A stretch of DNA of 43,790 bases from Novipirellula herctigrandis (lineage in GTDB: Bacteria > Planctomycetota > Planctomycetia > Pirellulales > Pirellulaceae), in contig SJPJ01000001.1 of the NCBI GenBank assembly GCA_007859835.1, positions 5,935,526 through 5,979,315 on the forward strand, in the 5' to 3' direction. Shown piece after piece: positions 24,656 through 33,432 of the stretch. Position numbers and translations under genes: made by a program. The first letter of the stretch is position 1. Every line of letters begins with the position of its first letter. The notes below the pieces were generated by a model. That model was not told the origin of the DNA. It saw nothing but the letters and a program-made list of their open reading frames with translations, and searched no databases.

Positions 24656-27277
24656 ATGAATCCATCTGGTCTGACCGAGACGTCGGAAGCTCTCATTAGT
24701 ATGCCAGAGCTTTGTTCACAACAACGACGTCGCACACCCAAGAACATTGCGATCCATTCGGAAGATGGCACGTGGACTTACGGCGAACTTGACGAAGCAG
24801 CGAATCGTTTTGCGGCCAAGTTGCATACGGCTGGCACTTGCCATGGATCCCATGTTGGTCTTTGTGTCGATCGGTCCGCCGAAGCGATCGCGGCGATGCT
24901 TGGCATTATGAAAACCGGAGCCGCGTTTGTTCCACTGGACCCTGAATATCCAGTCGATCGACTTGGCTATATGGTCGAGGATGCAACGATTCGTGTTGTC
25001 ATCGGACACTCGCACTATCGCCACTTGTTTGAAGGAAACGACGTCATTTGGCTCGATTGCGAAACGCATTTAGAATCGGCACCAACCGAATTCGCCACCG
25101 CTGAAATCGCTCCTAGTGATCTCGCCTATATTATGTATACATCCGGTTCTACCGGTAAACCCAAAGGGGTACAGATTCAACACTCGGCGTTCGCTGCCTA
25201 TTGTTTCGCCGACATCGAGTGTTACGAGCTGACCGAAGACGACCGCACTCTTCAATTCTCGACGCTTTGCTTTGACATTGCGATCGAAGAGATTTTCCCA
25301 CCGCTGTTGACCGGTGGGGCCGTCGTCATTCGACCACGCGATCGAGCCAACGACAGCAACGAATTGTCATCGATCATTCGTCGTTTCGGCGTCACTGCGG
25401 TTCACTTAGCGACCGCCTATTGGCATTCGTGGGTTGACTTGATGGTCGCTTCCGATGATCCGATTCCAGAGTCAATTCGTTTGATGATTGCGACAGGCGA
25501 AAAGGTTTCCGTGGAGCACTATCGGCGATGGCAGAAGTTGTGCCAACAAGAGGTCCTTTGGTGCAACGCCTATGGCCCAACGGAAACCACCGTTACGGCG
25601 ACGGTGTTCATTCCCGATCATACCTTTGATGCACCCAATATGCCGATTGGTAAACCACTACGGCGATACACGGCGTACATTCTTGATGACAAGGGGAACT
25701 CCGTCGAACAGGGCGAAACCGGACATCTTTTCATTGGCGGGCCTGCGTTAGCACTTGGCTATCTGAATCGCCCGGAGTTAACCGAGGCTGCCTTCGTCGA
25801 GATGTCGATCGATGGAAAAAGTATGCGTCTCTATCGCACGGGGGACCTCGCTCGTTGGCTTCCAGACGGCAATATTGATTTCGCCGGCCGCGTCGATCAC
25901 CAAATTAAACTTGGGTCGTACCGAATTGAACCGGGCGAAATTGAGGCGATCCTTGACCAAGCACCTTGTGTACAGAGTTCGTTAGTCACCTTTGATGAAG
26001 TCGATAATAAGAAATTTTTGGTCGCCTATGTTGCTCGTGGTCAACAAACCATAACCGCCAAAGAGCTTAGCGAATTTCTGCGTGGATCTCTGCCGAACTA
26101 CATGATTCCGACACGGTATGTTTTTCTGGAATCGTTCCCGAAAACGATCAATGGCAAAATCGATCGCAAGGCGTTACCCGCGGCAAGTGAAGGCTTGGCT
26201 GCGACTGACGACAACTACGTGCCGGCGCGAAACGATCTGGAACGACGGTTGGTCGAACTGTGGCAAATCGTATTGAACGTACCCGAGATTGGCGTTCACG
26301 ACGACTTTTTTCTGCTCGGCGGCAGTTCGTTGCTAGTCACCCAGGTCGTTGCGCGACTCACAGCCGAAATGGATATTGAGTTGCCCGTTCGTGATTTCTT
26401 TGCCAATCCAACCATTGCAACCTTGGCGACACATTTGCAGCGATTACTGGGGCAAGCTACCCCTTCGACGTACGACGCCGATGTTCGTGCCTTACGAGAT
26501 CGGTTGCCATTGGTCGAAGCTAGTTTCTTCCCAAGTGACGGCCACAACCTATATGCGATTCACTATCGACCTCGCCAAAATATTCGCAATCAAGCCGTCG
26601 TTATGTGTCACGCGGTCGGGCACGAATACACACGAGGGTATCGAAACCTGCAGCAACTTGCCGTTCATTTGTGCAGTCTTGGCTACGATGTATTGCGTTT
26701 CGATTACGCGGGAACCGGAAACTCCCAAGGCGACTGTGGCGATTTAACCGTCGAGTCGATCCGGCGAAACATCCTTGACGCGAAGTGTTTCATTGCCAAA
26801 CAATCCGAAACCGATCACGTCTCGGCAATAGGCCTCCGGCTCGGGGCAACGGTTTTGACAACCTTACCGGATTTGACGTTCGAGAAAACTGTTGCTTGGG
26901 ATCCTGTCTTCGATGGTAGCACGATGCTAGGAATGTTCGACCAATTCCACGACCAACAGTTGGCCGGGATGACACGTTTCAATGTCTCTCGCCGTGCCAG
27001 CGAGATTGATCAGAGCTACGGCCATCGAATGACGAGTGTAAAACGACAAAGTTTGTCGTCGCTACACATCGGTGATTTGTGCGAAGCTTGTTCGTTGGTT
27101 GTAACGGAAGGCTCGTTTGCGTCGTTCGAAGAAAGCCAATGGTTGGCTGAACAACGATCTGTCCGTCAAGTGTCGGATTCGATCTACTGGGATGACGAAC
27201 AATACACCGAAAGTGCGTTTTCGTCTCCGGAGAGTTTTGCTGCGATCGTTGCCCTGCTTTCGAAGGACTCGGTTTAA
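24656..27277 (+). CDS. NRPS-like protein: adenylation - carrier - alpha/beta hydrolase domain
   Basis: 873 aa. The adenylation domain (~15-510) shows TYGELDEAAN, MKTGAAFVPLDPEYP, YIMYTSGSTGKPKG, LCFDIAIEE, NAYGPTETT, LYRTGDLARWLPDG and the catalytic Lys501 in TINGKIDRK. D207 marks alpha-amino-acid activation. Pocket residues aligned by eye to PheA read D-I-E-H-I-T-A-V-T-K, close to the Dab code. The carrier domain (~525-600) has LLGGSSLL with Ser558 for phosphopantetheine. The C-terminal part (~615-873) is an alpha/beta hydrolase fold: VVMCHAVGHEYTRGY, LRFDYAGTGNSQGD, but the nucleophile elbow reads GLRLG, with Arg where Ser is usual. No condensation, thioesterase or reductase domain. It shares one base with the next gene (TAATG). 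Probably loads diaminobutyrate onto the carrier; what follows is unknown. Confidence 0.9.
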   Translation: MNPSGLTETSEALISMPELCSQQRRRTPKNIAIHSEDGTWTYGELDEAANRFAAKLHTAGTCHGSHVGLCVDRSAEAIAAMLGIMKTGAAFVPLDPEYPVDRLGYMVEDATIRVVIGHSHYRHLFEGNDVIWLDCETHLESAPTEFATAEIAPSDLAYIMYTSGSTGKPKGVQIQHSAFAAYCFADIECYELTEDDRTLQFSTLCFDIAIEEIFPPLLTGGAVVIRPRDRANDSNELSSIIRRFGVTAVHLATAYWHSWVDLMVASDDPIPESIRLMIATGEKVSVEHYRRWQKLCQQEVLWCNAYGPTETTVTATVFIPDHTFDAPNMPIGKPLRRYTAYILDDKGNSVEQGETGHLFIGGPALALGYLNRPELTEAAFVEMSIDGKSMRLYRTGDLARWLPDGNIDFAGRVDHQIKLGSYRIEPGEIEAILDQAPCVQSSLVTFDEVDNKKFLVAYVARGQQTITAKELSEFLRGSLPNYMIPTRYVFLESFPKTINGKIDRKALPAASEGLAATDDNYVPARNDLERRLVELWQIVLNVPEIGVHDDFFLLGGSSLLVTQVVARLTAEMDIELPVRDFFANPTIATLATHLQRLLGQATPSTYDADVRALRDRLPLVEASFFPSDGHNLYAIHYRPRQNIRNQAVVMCHAVGHEYTRGYRNLQQLAVHLCSLGYDVLRFDYAGTGNSQGDCGDLTVESIRRNILDAKCFIAKQSETDHVSAIGLRLGATVLTTLPDLTFEKTVAWDPVFDGSTMLGMFDQFHDQQLAGMTRFNVSRRASEIDQSYGHRMTSVKRQSLSSLHIGDLCEACSLVVTEGSFASFEESQWLAEQRSVRQVSDSIYWDDEQYTESAFSSPESFAAIVALLSKDSV

Positions 27278-28128
27278 TGGAACAAGCAATCGTCATGGGC
27301 CACTACGAGCACCTGCTCGGCATTTGGTCAGCCCCCGCGTCATGCAATGGAAACACAGCCGTGATCATGGTCACCGCCGGAATGTTGCATCACGCAGGAC
27401 CGTTTCGACTGCATGTCGATCTCGCACGCGGTCTCTCGGCCAAAGGCATTCCATCCCTCCGTTTTGATCTCTCCGGAATCGGAGAGAGTTTTGGTGTTGG
27501 CGTTGGCGGGCGATCGCTCGACCGAGCGGCAGACGAGATCGGACAAGCGATCGATTGGCTTGCTGCTCACCACGGCATCACCAACGTTATCTTGTTTGGA
27601 CTCTGCAGCGGTGCCGATGATGCGATTGCTGTCGCGATGAATGATCCTCGTATCGTTGGCGTCATCGCGATGGATGGATGTGGCTACCGAACGCCCAAGT
27701 ACTATTGGCATCGGTTCAAACAGCACTACCTTCCTCGCATGCTCAAACCAACGAAATGGCATAGCATGGTTCGTCGGCGATTCCATCGAAACCACACGCC
27801 AACGTCGTTAACGCCTGGGGACGATATCCGCGAATTCCCAACCCGCGATGTAGCCGAAAGCGAAATCGCTTCACTGATCGAACAAGGCACGTGGTTGCAT
27901 TTTGTCTACACAAGCGGCGTCGGTGATTACTACAACCACTCAGCACAATTCGCCGAAATGTTTCCTCGCTTGAAGGAATCATCGAGCGTTTCCACTCGCT
28001 TCTTCCCCGAGATGGATCATGTCGCATTTTTGTGTGAAGATCGAGAAACATTGGTCGATCATGTCACCAAGGAAATTGCGGCCAAGATCGTCCGGACTGA
28101 AGAACCGGTGGTGTTACAGCCAAGCTAG
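27277..28128 (+). CDS. alpha/beta hydrolase with Cys nucleophile elbow, operon partner of the NRPS-like protein
   Basis: 283 aa. Alpha/beta hydrolase fold: VIMVTAGMLHHAGPFRLHV, then LRFDLSGIGESFG, then the elbow ILFGLCSGADDA, where Cys110 stands in the nucleophile position (G-x-C-x-G), and a likely catalytic His248 in FFPEMDHVAFLCEDR. A Cys nucleophile recalls dienelactone hydrolases and the 'hydrolase 1' proteins accompanying exosortase-A loci. A helical, basic cap (YYWHRFKQHYLPRMLKP) is inserted after the elbow. The start ATG overlaps the stop of the preceding gene by one base, indicating translational coupling. It could act as a thioesterase or transferase that moves the carrier-bound amino acid; this is inference. 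Confidence 0.85.
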   Translation: MEQAIVMGHYEHLLGIWSAPASCNGNTAVIMVTAGMLHHAGPFRLHVDLARGLSAKGIPSLRFDLSGIGESFGVGVGGRSLDRAADEIGQAIDWLAAHHGITNVILFGLCSGADDAIAVAMNDPRIVGVIAMDGCGYRTPKYYWHRFKQHYLPRMLKPTKWHSMVRRRFHRNHTPTSLTPGDDIREFPTRDVAESEIASLIEQGTWLHFVYTSGVGDYYNHSAQFAEMFPRLKESSSVSTRFFPEMDHVAFLCEDRETLVDHVTKEIAAKIVRTEEPVVLQPS

Positions 28129-28212
28129 CAGTGGTTAAGGGAAAGCTAAATGCAGAGACGTCTTGCACTGCGTCAACGCAGTTTCTCGATCGCTTGCTTC
28201 ATAACACGAGCT

Positions 28213-29691
28213 TCATAATACGGGGCTGAACAAGCGGGCAATTGCCGTTCCGACTCGGGATAGCCACGGTCGAAGCGGTTTCTCCGACGCGTTGCTGAGC
28301 GTCGATTCGGAGAAATCGGCCTCAAGCATCCTGTTGACTTGGTCGACGAACTTGCGATCTTCGATTGCGACCATCAATTCAAAGTTCAAATAGAGCGATC
28401 GGTTGTCAAGATTGGTCGAACCGATCATCGCTAAGTTGTCGTCAACGAGGACGCACTTCTGATGCATCATTCCTTCGTTGTAGCGATAAACGGGAATGCC
28501 TAGCTCTCCAAGTTCCCGTTCATAGTAGAATCCAGCCAAGTAGACCGGCCACTGATCGGCAACCGACGTAATCAAAAAACGAACATCGACGCCGCGTGCT
28601 CTAGCCATCGCCAGAGCGACCATCGAAGAATCATCGGGAACCAAATAAGGGGTCGCAATCCACACTCGCTCGCGAGCCTCACCGACCGCAGCAGCGAACA
28701 TCATGGTCGCTCGCGGACGCATGTCGGCTGGTCCCGTAGCGCAAACCGCTGCGACTCCACCTGTCTCGATGGATCGTTCACCACGATCCGGCGCCACGCT
28801 CCAGTCGGCTTCCGGTAAGTCAATGCGAGCGGCCCAATAATAGTCGCCCGCAAAAACGGCTTGTATCTTTCGTGCAGCATCGCCTTGAATCAATATCGCA
28901 GTGTCTCGCCAACGCGTTACCCAACTTGCCGTACCAATGTACTCGTTACCTACATTGAGCCCGCCGACCATTGCCCGCTTGCCATCAATGACAATCAGTT
29001 TTCGATGATTGCGAAAATTGATCTGAAAACGATTAGCGAAACCTTGGCGAGTATTGAACGCTCGCACGTCGACACCTGCTTTGGTCAAGCGGCTTAGATA
29101 CCGATTGGGCAAACGCAAACAACCAACTTCATCGTAAAGCAATCGCACCTTCACCCCTACTGCGGCGCGCTCGATCAAGGCGTCCGCGAATCGGCTTCCT
29201 ATTTCGTCATCGCGGATGATGTAGAAAGCGACATAGACGTATTGAGATGCACTTCGAATTTGTGATTCGAGTTCGTCAAAAAATGCGTGGCCATCGATTA
29301 ACAGTTCGAATTGGTTACCGTACGCAATCGGGGTGTCGAGAACATCCGAAACTTGCTCGATTGGGGAGCAAAGCGTGGTCGACCGGATATCCGTGGCTGT
29401 GACCAGTTCCCGACGAATTGCGGTCACGGATTGTTGGTGCCGCTGCCCAATGTCTCGAATCGCTTCGCGGTAACCTTCAAAACGATGCCTCGCAAAAATC
29501 CAATACAACGGAAGTGCAAAGAACGGCAGCGTAATCAGGCCCACGACCCAAGCGACAACGGCTTGCGAGGATCGTACGTGACGCAGTGCGTGAAATGCCG
29601 ACCAGATCGCGAATAGCTGCAAAATGAAAATCGCGACCGAGACGACCGTTAGCGTTGGCCAATGCGTTAGAAAATCCAAGATGGCATCCAT
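28213..29691 (-). CDS. cls: cardiolipin synthase (phospholipase D family)
   Basis: Joins two phosphatidylglycerol molecules to cardiolipin and glycerol at the membrane. 492 aa with two N-terminal membrane segments (~13-35 and ~43-66: VVAWVVGLITLPFFALPLYW), the usual Cls layout. Both HKD motifs are present: NHRKLIVIDGKRAMVGGLN and MHQKCVLVDDNLAMIGSTN. Other family segments are YVYVAFYIIRDDEIG and WIATPYLVPDDSSM. Start ATG at 29691. It converges on the diaminobutyrate operon; only 84 bases separate the stops. The lipid-transport operon starts divergently 310 bases upstream. Confidence 0.94.
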   Translation of the reverse strand: MDAILDFLTHWPTLTVVSVAIFILQLFAIWSAFHALRHVRSSQAVVAWVVGLITLPFFALPLYWIFARHRFEGYREAIRDIGQRHQQSVTAIRRELVTATDIRSTTLCSPIEQVSDVLDTPIAYGNQFELLIDGHAFFDELESQIRSASQYVYVAFYIIRDDEIGSRFADALIERAAVGVKVRLLYDEVGCLRLPNRYLSRLTKAGVDVRAFNTRQGFANRFQINFRNHRKLIVIDGKRAMVGGLNVGNEYIGTASWVTRWRDTAILIQGDAARKIQAVFAGDYYWAARIDLPEADWSVAPDRGERSIETGGVAAVCATGPADMRPRATMMFAAAVGEARERVWIATPYLVPDDSSMVALAMARARGVDVRFLITSVADQWPVYLAGFYYERELGELGIPVYRYNEGMMHQKCVLVDDNLAMIGSTNLDNRSLYLNFELMVAIEDRKFVDQVNRMLEADFSESTLSNASEKPLRPWLSRVGTAIARLFSPVL

Positions 29692-30000
29692 TCTTACTAG
29701 GATAACTCACCGCTGTGCTCTATGGAGCAATCGCCAAGGCGACCGGCAACGGGTTAAGCAATTTCATTGACATTTGTTCGCTCTCAGCGTTGGCTCACTC
29801 GTTTGCTTCGCATTGCCTTCTGAATCGTAAAGAAAAGAGGCCAATGACTGGTTTTTGCCTTGCCAGCAAAGCACGTCCCTTTTTTTTTACTAATCCCTAC
29901 ACTCAACCTAGCCGATACCATCGTCATGGTGTGTGCGTCGTTGCGCGGATGGCTCGATGGCAATCCAGTGACATCTTTTTTGTAAGGAAATCGAGAAAAC
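29692..30000. other. divergent promoter region of cls and the mla operon
   Basis: 309 bases. It contains a run of nine T (about 29880-29890) but no clear promoter pair and no coding frame with support. Confidence 0.4.
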
Positions 30001-30861
30001 GTGTCTGACGGTTCAAACGCATTTGGACGATCGCATGCCGGTGGACCGCTCACACGGTGGGTTACCGATTGGGGGTCTGCTGTCGTTGACGGCGTCACGA
30101 TGGTGGGCGATATCTCGCTATTTGCTTGGCAAATGTTCCGGTGGCTATTCACGCGGTTGCCGCGGCGCGGAACGATTTTGGTGAATTTTTACCAAGTCGG
30201 AGTGCTCAGTCTTCCTGTTGTGGCGCTAACGGGAACCTTCATTGGTATGGTTTTGGCTGTGAATAGCTATTACCAGTTTCACGCCATTGGTCTGGAGAAT
30301 CGTCTTGGCGTGGTCATCAATACTTCGCTCGTAAGGGAATTGGGGCCGGTTCTGGCGGCAACCATGTTGGCGGGGCGGGTAGGTAGTGCGATGGCGGCTG
30401 TGTTGGGCACGATGCGAGTGACCGAACAGATCGACGCGTTGACGACCATGGGAGCCGATCCGATTCACTATTTGGTCGTCCCTCGGTTTTTAGCCTGTAT
30501 CCTGTTGATTCCCGCACTGACGATCATGGCTGATTTTATGGGCATCGTCGGAGGCTATTTTTACAGTGTTGTGATTCTTGGCATTGATCATGCTGCGTAC
30601 TTGAACCACTCGCGTGACGGCGTCGTCGGATTTGACTTGTTCAGCGGCATTTTTAAGAGCTTTTTCTTCGGCGGTGTCATTGCGATTGTCAGTTGTTACC
30701 GTGGATTCCACTGCGAAGCGGGTGCCGAAGGCGTCGGCAAAGCGGCCACGGCAGCCTTCGTTTATTCGTTCGTCCTGATCTTGGCGATCGATTTGTTCAT
30801 GAATATTGTGCTCGATGCGGTTTACTTCAAATTCTATTCCGATGGGACCTCACTCCTATGA
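30001..30861 (+). CDS. mlaE: MlaE-like ABC transporter permease
   Basis: Membrane subunit of an MCE-type lipid transporter that moves phospholipids between inner and outer membranes. 286 aa with five to six hydrophobic helices. Family segments: TFIGMVLAVNSYYQF, LVRELGPVLAATMLAGRVGS, AAVLGTMRVTEQIDALTTMG, PIHYLVVPRFLACILLIP and CYRGFHCEAGAEGVGKA near the C-terminus. The start is GTG at 30001 (AAGGAAA ~10 bases upstream). The stop overlaps the ATG of the ATPase gene (ATGA), followed by the MCE gene, giving the order permease-ATPase-MCE. Confidence 0.92.
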   Translation: MSDGSNAFGRSHAGGPLTRWVTDWGSAVVDGVTMVGDISLFAWQMFRWLFTRLPRRGTILVNFYQVGVLSLPVVALTGTFIGMVLAVNSYYQFHAIGLENRLGVVINTSLVRELGPVLAATMLAGRVGSAMAAVLGTMRVTEQIDALTTMGADPIHYLVVPRFLACILLIPALTIMADFMGIVGGYFYSVVILGIDHAAYLNHSRDGVVGFDLFSGIFKSFFFGGVIAIVSCYRGFHCEAGAEGVGKAATAAFVYSFVLILAIDLFMNIVLDAVYFKFYSDGTSLL

Positions 30862-31706
30862 GCACTGCCATGCTTGAACCCGACCACCAGATCGTTGAAC
30901 CCGACGCAGAAGAACTGATTCGCTGTGACAACATCGGTGTAACGTTTGAACATCAAACCATTTTGCAGGACATCGACGTTTCGATCTTACGTGGTCAAAC
31001 GATCGCGGTGATTGGGGAAAGCGGTTGTGGAAAGACCGTTTTCATGAAAACGATTGTTGGCTTGGTCGCTCCGACGACGGGTTGGGTCAGTTTCGATGGA
31101 CGGCGTTTAAGTGATATGAGCTTGGTCGAATTGACGCAAACCAGAAAGCGATTCGGATTCGTTTTTCAGAACGCAGCATTGTTCGATAGTATGTCGATTT
31201 TCGAGAACATTGCTTTCCCGCTACGTCAAAACGAAACGGTTTCCGATGGTGACGTCCGTGATCGAGTGATGCAATTGCTTTCGGAAGTCGGGCTGCCCTC
31301 GGAAGTCGCCCGCAAATATCCCGCAGAACTTTCCGGAGGAATGCGAAAGCGTGTTGGGTTAGCACGAGCGCTGATCTTGCGTCCTGAATTGGTCGTATAC
31401 GACGAACCGACGACGGGGCTCGATCCCATTATGAGCGATGTGATTAACGAACTGATTTTAGAAACTCGCCGTCGTTATCCGGTCACCAGTATTGTCGTGA
31501 CGCACGACATGCACACCGCACGGAAAGTGGCCGACCGAGTATTGATGTTTTTCCCGCGAAATCGGCTTGCGCCGCAAGAATCGCAAATTCTCTTTGATGG
31601 GTCGCCAAGCGATTTAGAGCATGCCGAAGATCGGCGGGTTCGACAATTTGTACGAGGAGAAGCAGGTGAACGATTGAGGGAAATTTCACTTGAGTCCGAG
31701 GACTAA
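30858..31706 (+). CDS. mlaF: MlaF-like ABC transporter ATPase
   Basis: Energises the MCE lipid transporter. About 282 aa from the ATG at 30858, which overlaps the permease stop by ATGA; the frame is open further upstream, but that part is out-of-frame permease sequence. Motifs: Walker A IGESGCGKTVFMKTI, Q-loop FGFVFQNAALFDSMSIFENI (typical of MlaF), signature LSGGMRKRVGLARAL, Walker B LVVYDEPTTGLDPIMSD and the H-loop VVTHDMHTARKVADR. The C-terminus ends with an acidic stretch. Confidence 0.95.
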   Translation: MSTAMLEPDHQIVEPDAEELIRCDNIGVTFEHQTILQDIDVSILRGQTIAVIGESGCGKTVFMKTIVGLVAPTTGWVSFDGRRLSDMSLVELTQTRKRFGFVFQNAALFDSMSIFENIAFPLRQNETVSDGDVRDRVMQLLSEVGLPSEVARKYPAELSGGMRKRVGLARALILRPELVVYDEPTTGLDPIMSDVINELILETRRRYPVTSIVVTHDMHTARKVADRVLMFFPRNRLAPQESQILFDGSPSDLEHAEDRRVRQFVRGEAGERLREISLESED

Positions 31707-31762
31707 GAGTCACTTACGCGTCAAACAACGGCTGTTCGGCTTTCAGTCACTGAGAAGAATTC

Positions 31763-32986
31763 ATGGATGATAATAAACTTCGATTCGGCGTCGGCGTACT
31801 CGTTATTTCAGCGATCGGTATCGGGATCATTTTGACATTTTTGTTCGGAGCATTCCCGGATGTTTTGAGCAAAGACTACACGCTGTCTGTCAAATTCCCT
31901 TCCGCCGAAGGTGTGAGCGCTAACACGCCTGTGCTGCGAGACGGCGTTCGCATCGGTCGGGTTGAAGACATTTCGCTGTTGCCCGCAGGAGGCGTGCTCG
32001 TCAGTCTGTCGATGGATAGCGAACAAGAAGTCGCCCATCGCTACGTTCCTACGATTGGCAATAGCTCGTTGGTCACAGGGGATTCGACGATTGAGTTTGT
32101 TCGTGCCGATGAGCGAAAACTTAGCGAAATTTTCCCACAAGATCGCACGATTATTGATGTGCCGTATGGCGACGGCGATTACCTCGACTATGGTCAAAAA
32201 ACTAAGAACCCGTACTCGGTGCTGTTCAATATGGAAGACCAGATGTTGCAGACGCTTGAGTCAATCCGAACGGCCGGTGATTCGATCTCGCGAGCCGGTT
32301 CGAGCGTCGACGAATTGGCGTCTCAAGTCCAAGGGACCGTTGGTGATGCCGATACGAAAGTCAACCAAGTTGCTGAGGAAGCGGTCGCTGCATTGGAGCA
32401 ATTCCAAGGAGCGATGCGCGACGTGCGAGCGATCGTCGGAAACCCGGCCCTCAAAGAAGGGTTAGAGGATTCGATTGCTCTTCTACCGAAACTGCTTAAC
32501 GATGCACAAAAGACACTCGAAAGCACTCAGCAGACCTTCGAAGGACTGCAACGTGTCAGCAATCGTTTTGAAAAAGTTGGCGTCGCGGCTGAAGACACGG
32601 TACGAAGCGCCAAGAGCACCGTTGACAGTCTTGATCGTACGGTAAAAAACGTCGAAAAATTCACCGAACCCCTCGCCGACCGGGGCGGCGAATTGGTCGA
32701 ACAAGTGTTGACGAGTTTAGCCAGTGTTGATCGAACCTTGGCCCAAGTGGAAACCTTTGGAAAGACACTCAATAACAGTGACGGATCGTTTCGGCGGTTC
32801 CTCGAAGACGACGAAATCTACTGGGACGTTCGTCGTACGATTGAAAACATTGAGGAAGCGTCGGCCAAAATCCGCCCCATCATCGACGATGTCCGTATTT
32901 TCAGTGACAAAATCGCTCGCGACCCGCGCGAACTTGGTGTCCGAGGAGCCTTGTCGAAACGACCATCCGGCGTCGGTTTTAAGTAG
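31763..32986 (+). CDS. mlaD: MlaD-like MCE-domain protein
   Basis: Periplasmic substrate-binding component of the lipid transporter. 407 aa: one N-terminal membrane anchor (~residues 9-30, GVGVLVISAIGIGIILTFLF), the MCE domain at ~37-115 (YTLSVKFPSAEGVSANTPV, LRDGVRIGRVEDISLLP, GNSSLVTGDSTIEFV), then ~230 residues of predicted coiled coil rich in Thr, Val, Glu and Ser (repeated segments such as STVDSLDRTVKNVEKFTEP), and a basic C-terminus with FLEDDEIYWDVRRTIENIEE. E. coli MlaD is much shorter (183 aa); the helical extension is like that of longer MCE proteins forming needle or bridge structures. 56 bases after the ATPase gene. Confidence 0.92.
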   Translation: MDDNKLRFGVGVLVISAIGIGIILTFLFGAFPDVLSKDYTLSVKFPSAEGVSANTPVLRDGVRIGRVEDISLLPAGGVLVSLSMDSEQEVAHRYVPTIGNSSLVTGDSTIEFVRADERKLSEIFPQDRTIIDVPYGDGDYLDYGQKTKNPYSVLFNMEDQMLQTLESIRTAGDSISRAGSSVDELASQVQGTVGDADTKVNQVAEEAVAALEQFQGAMRDVRAIVGNPALKEGLEDSIALLPKLLNDAQKTLESTQQTFEGLQRVSNRFEKVGVAAEDTVRSAKSTVDSLDRTVKNVEKFTEPLADRGGELVEQVLTSLASVDRTLAQVETFGKTLNNSDGSFRRFLEDDEIYWDVRRTIENIEEASAKIRPIIDDVRIFSDKIARDPRELGVRGALSKRPSGVGFK

Positions 32987-33150
32987 ATCCGATCCTCTGG
33001 CCAACCACGTCTAAAGCAGAGACGCGGGATTTCATTGTCGACCGAGATACAAGGAATTTGCATTCCAATCGATGGGGTGTTTCCCATTCCACGCGACTCT
33101 GCTGCTTCGGTTAGCAAAACGGAAGTCGAATCACGCGATGATAGAAAAAG

Positions 33151-33223
33151 TGAGAGTGCAGGGACTCGAACCCTGGACCAACGGATTAAAAGTCCGTTGC
33201 TCTACCGACTGAGCTACACTCTC
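33151..33223 (-). tRNA. tRNA-Lys (anticodon TTT)
   Basis: A full cloverleaf can be read on the minus strand. The acceptor stem GAGAGTG (33223-33217) pairs with CACTCTC (33158-33152), with discriminator A at 33151. The D-arm is GCTCAGTCGGTAGAGC. The anticodon stem ACGGA/TCCGT carries loop CTTTTAA with TTT at 33190-33188. The T-loop is GGTTCGAGTCC. 73 nt; CCA is not encoded. Confidence 0.96.
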
Positions 33224-33252
33224 GGGTTTTGTTTTGCGTCTTTGGGTGACCG

Positions 33253-33282
33253 AAAAAAACAACCCGACGCAACAGGGTTGTT
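33253..33282 (-). terminator. rho-independent terminator after tRNA-Ser
   Basis: On the minus strand the stem AACAACCC / GGGTTGTT (33282-33275 with 33265-33258) is followed by a run of T (complement of the A-run 33253-33259). It lies 62 bases past the tRNA-Ser 3' end and just before the tRNA-Lys gene, so the two tRNAs may be separate transcripts. Confidence 0.7.
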
Positions 33283-33343
33283 GCCCGGGTTTTGGCTTTT
33301 TCACCCGTGGACGGGTGTTCGAGCTTCTCAGGCTGTTTTCAAG

Positions 33344-33432
33344 CGGAGCGGACAGGATTCGAACCTGCGGAACCAATTTCTCGGTTCACCGATTTAGCAA
33401 ACCGGCGCTTTCGACCACTCAGCCACCGCTCC
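33344..33432 (-). tRNA. tRNA-Ser (anticodon GCT)
   Basis: Read on the minus strand. The acceptor GGAGCGG (33432-33426) pairs with CCGCTCC (33351-33345), with discriminator G at 33344. The anticodon stem CCGGT/ATCGG carries loop TTGCTAA with anticodon GCT. The long variable arm typical of class II tRNA is present (GAACCGAGAAATTGGTTC), as is T-loop GGTTCGAATCC. 89 nt; CCA is not encoded. Confidence 0.96.

Noticed and set aside
33131-33397. Open frames on both strands across the tRNA region
   Set aside because: They are translations of tRNA-Lys, tRNA-Ser and the terminator between them.
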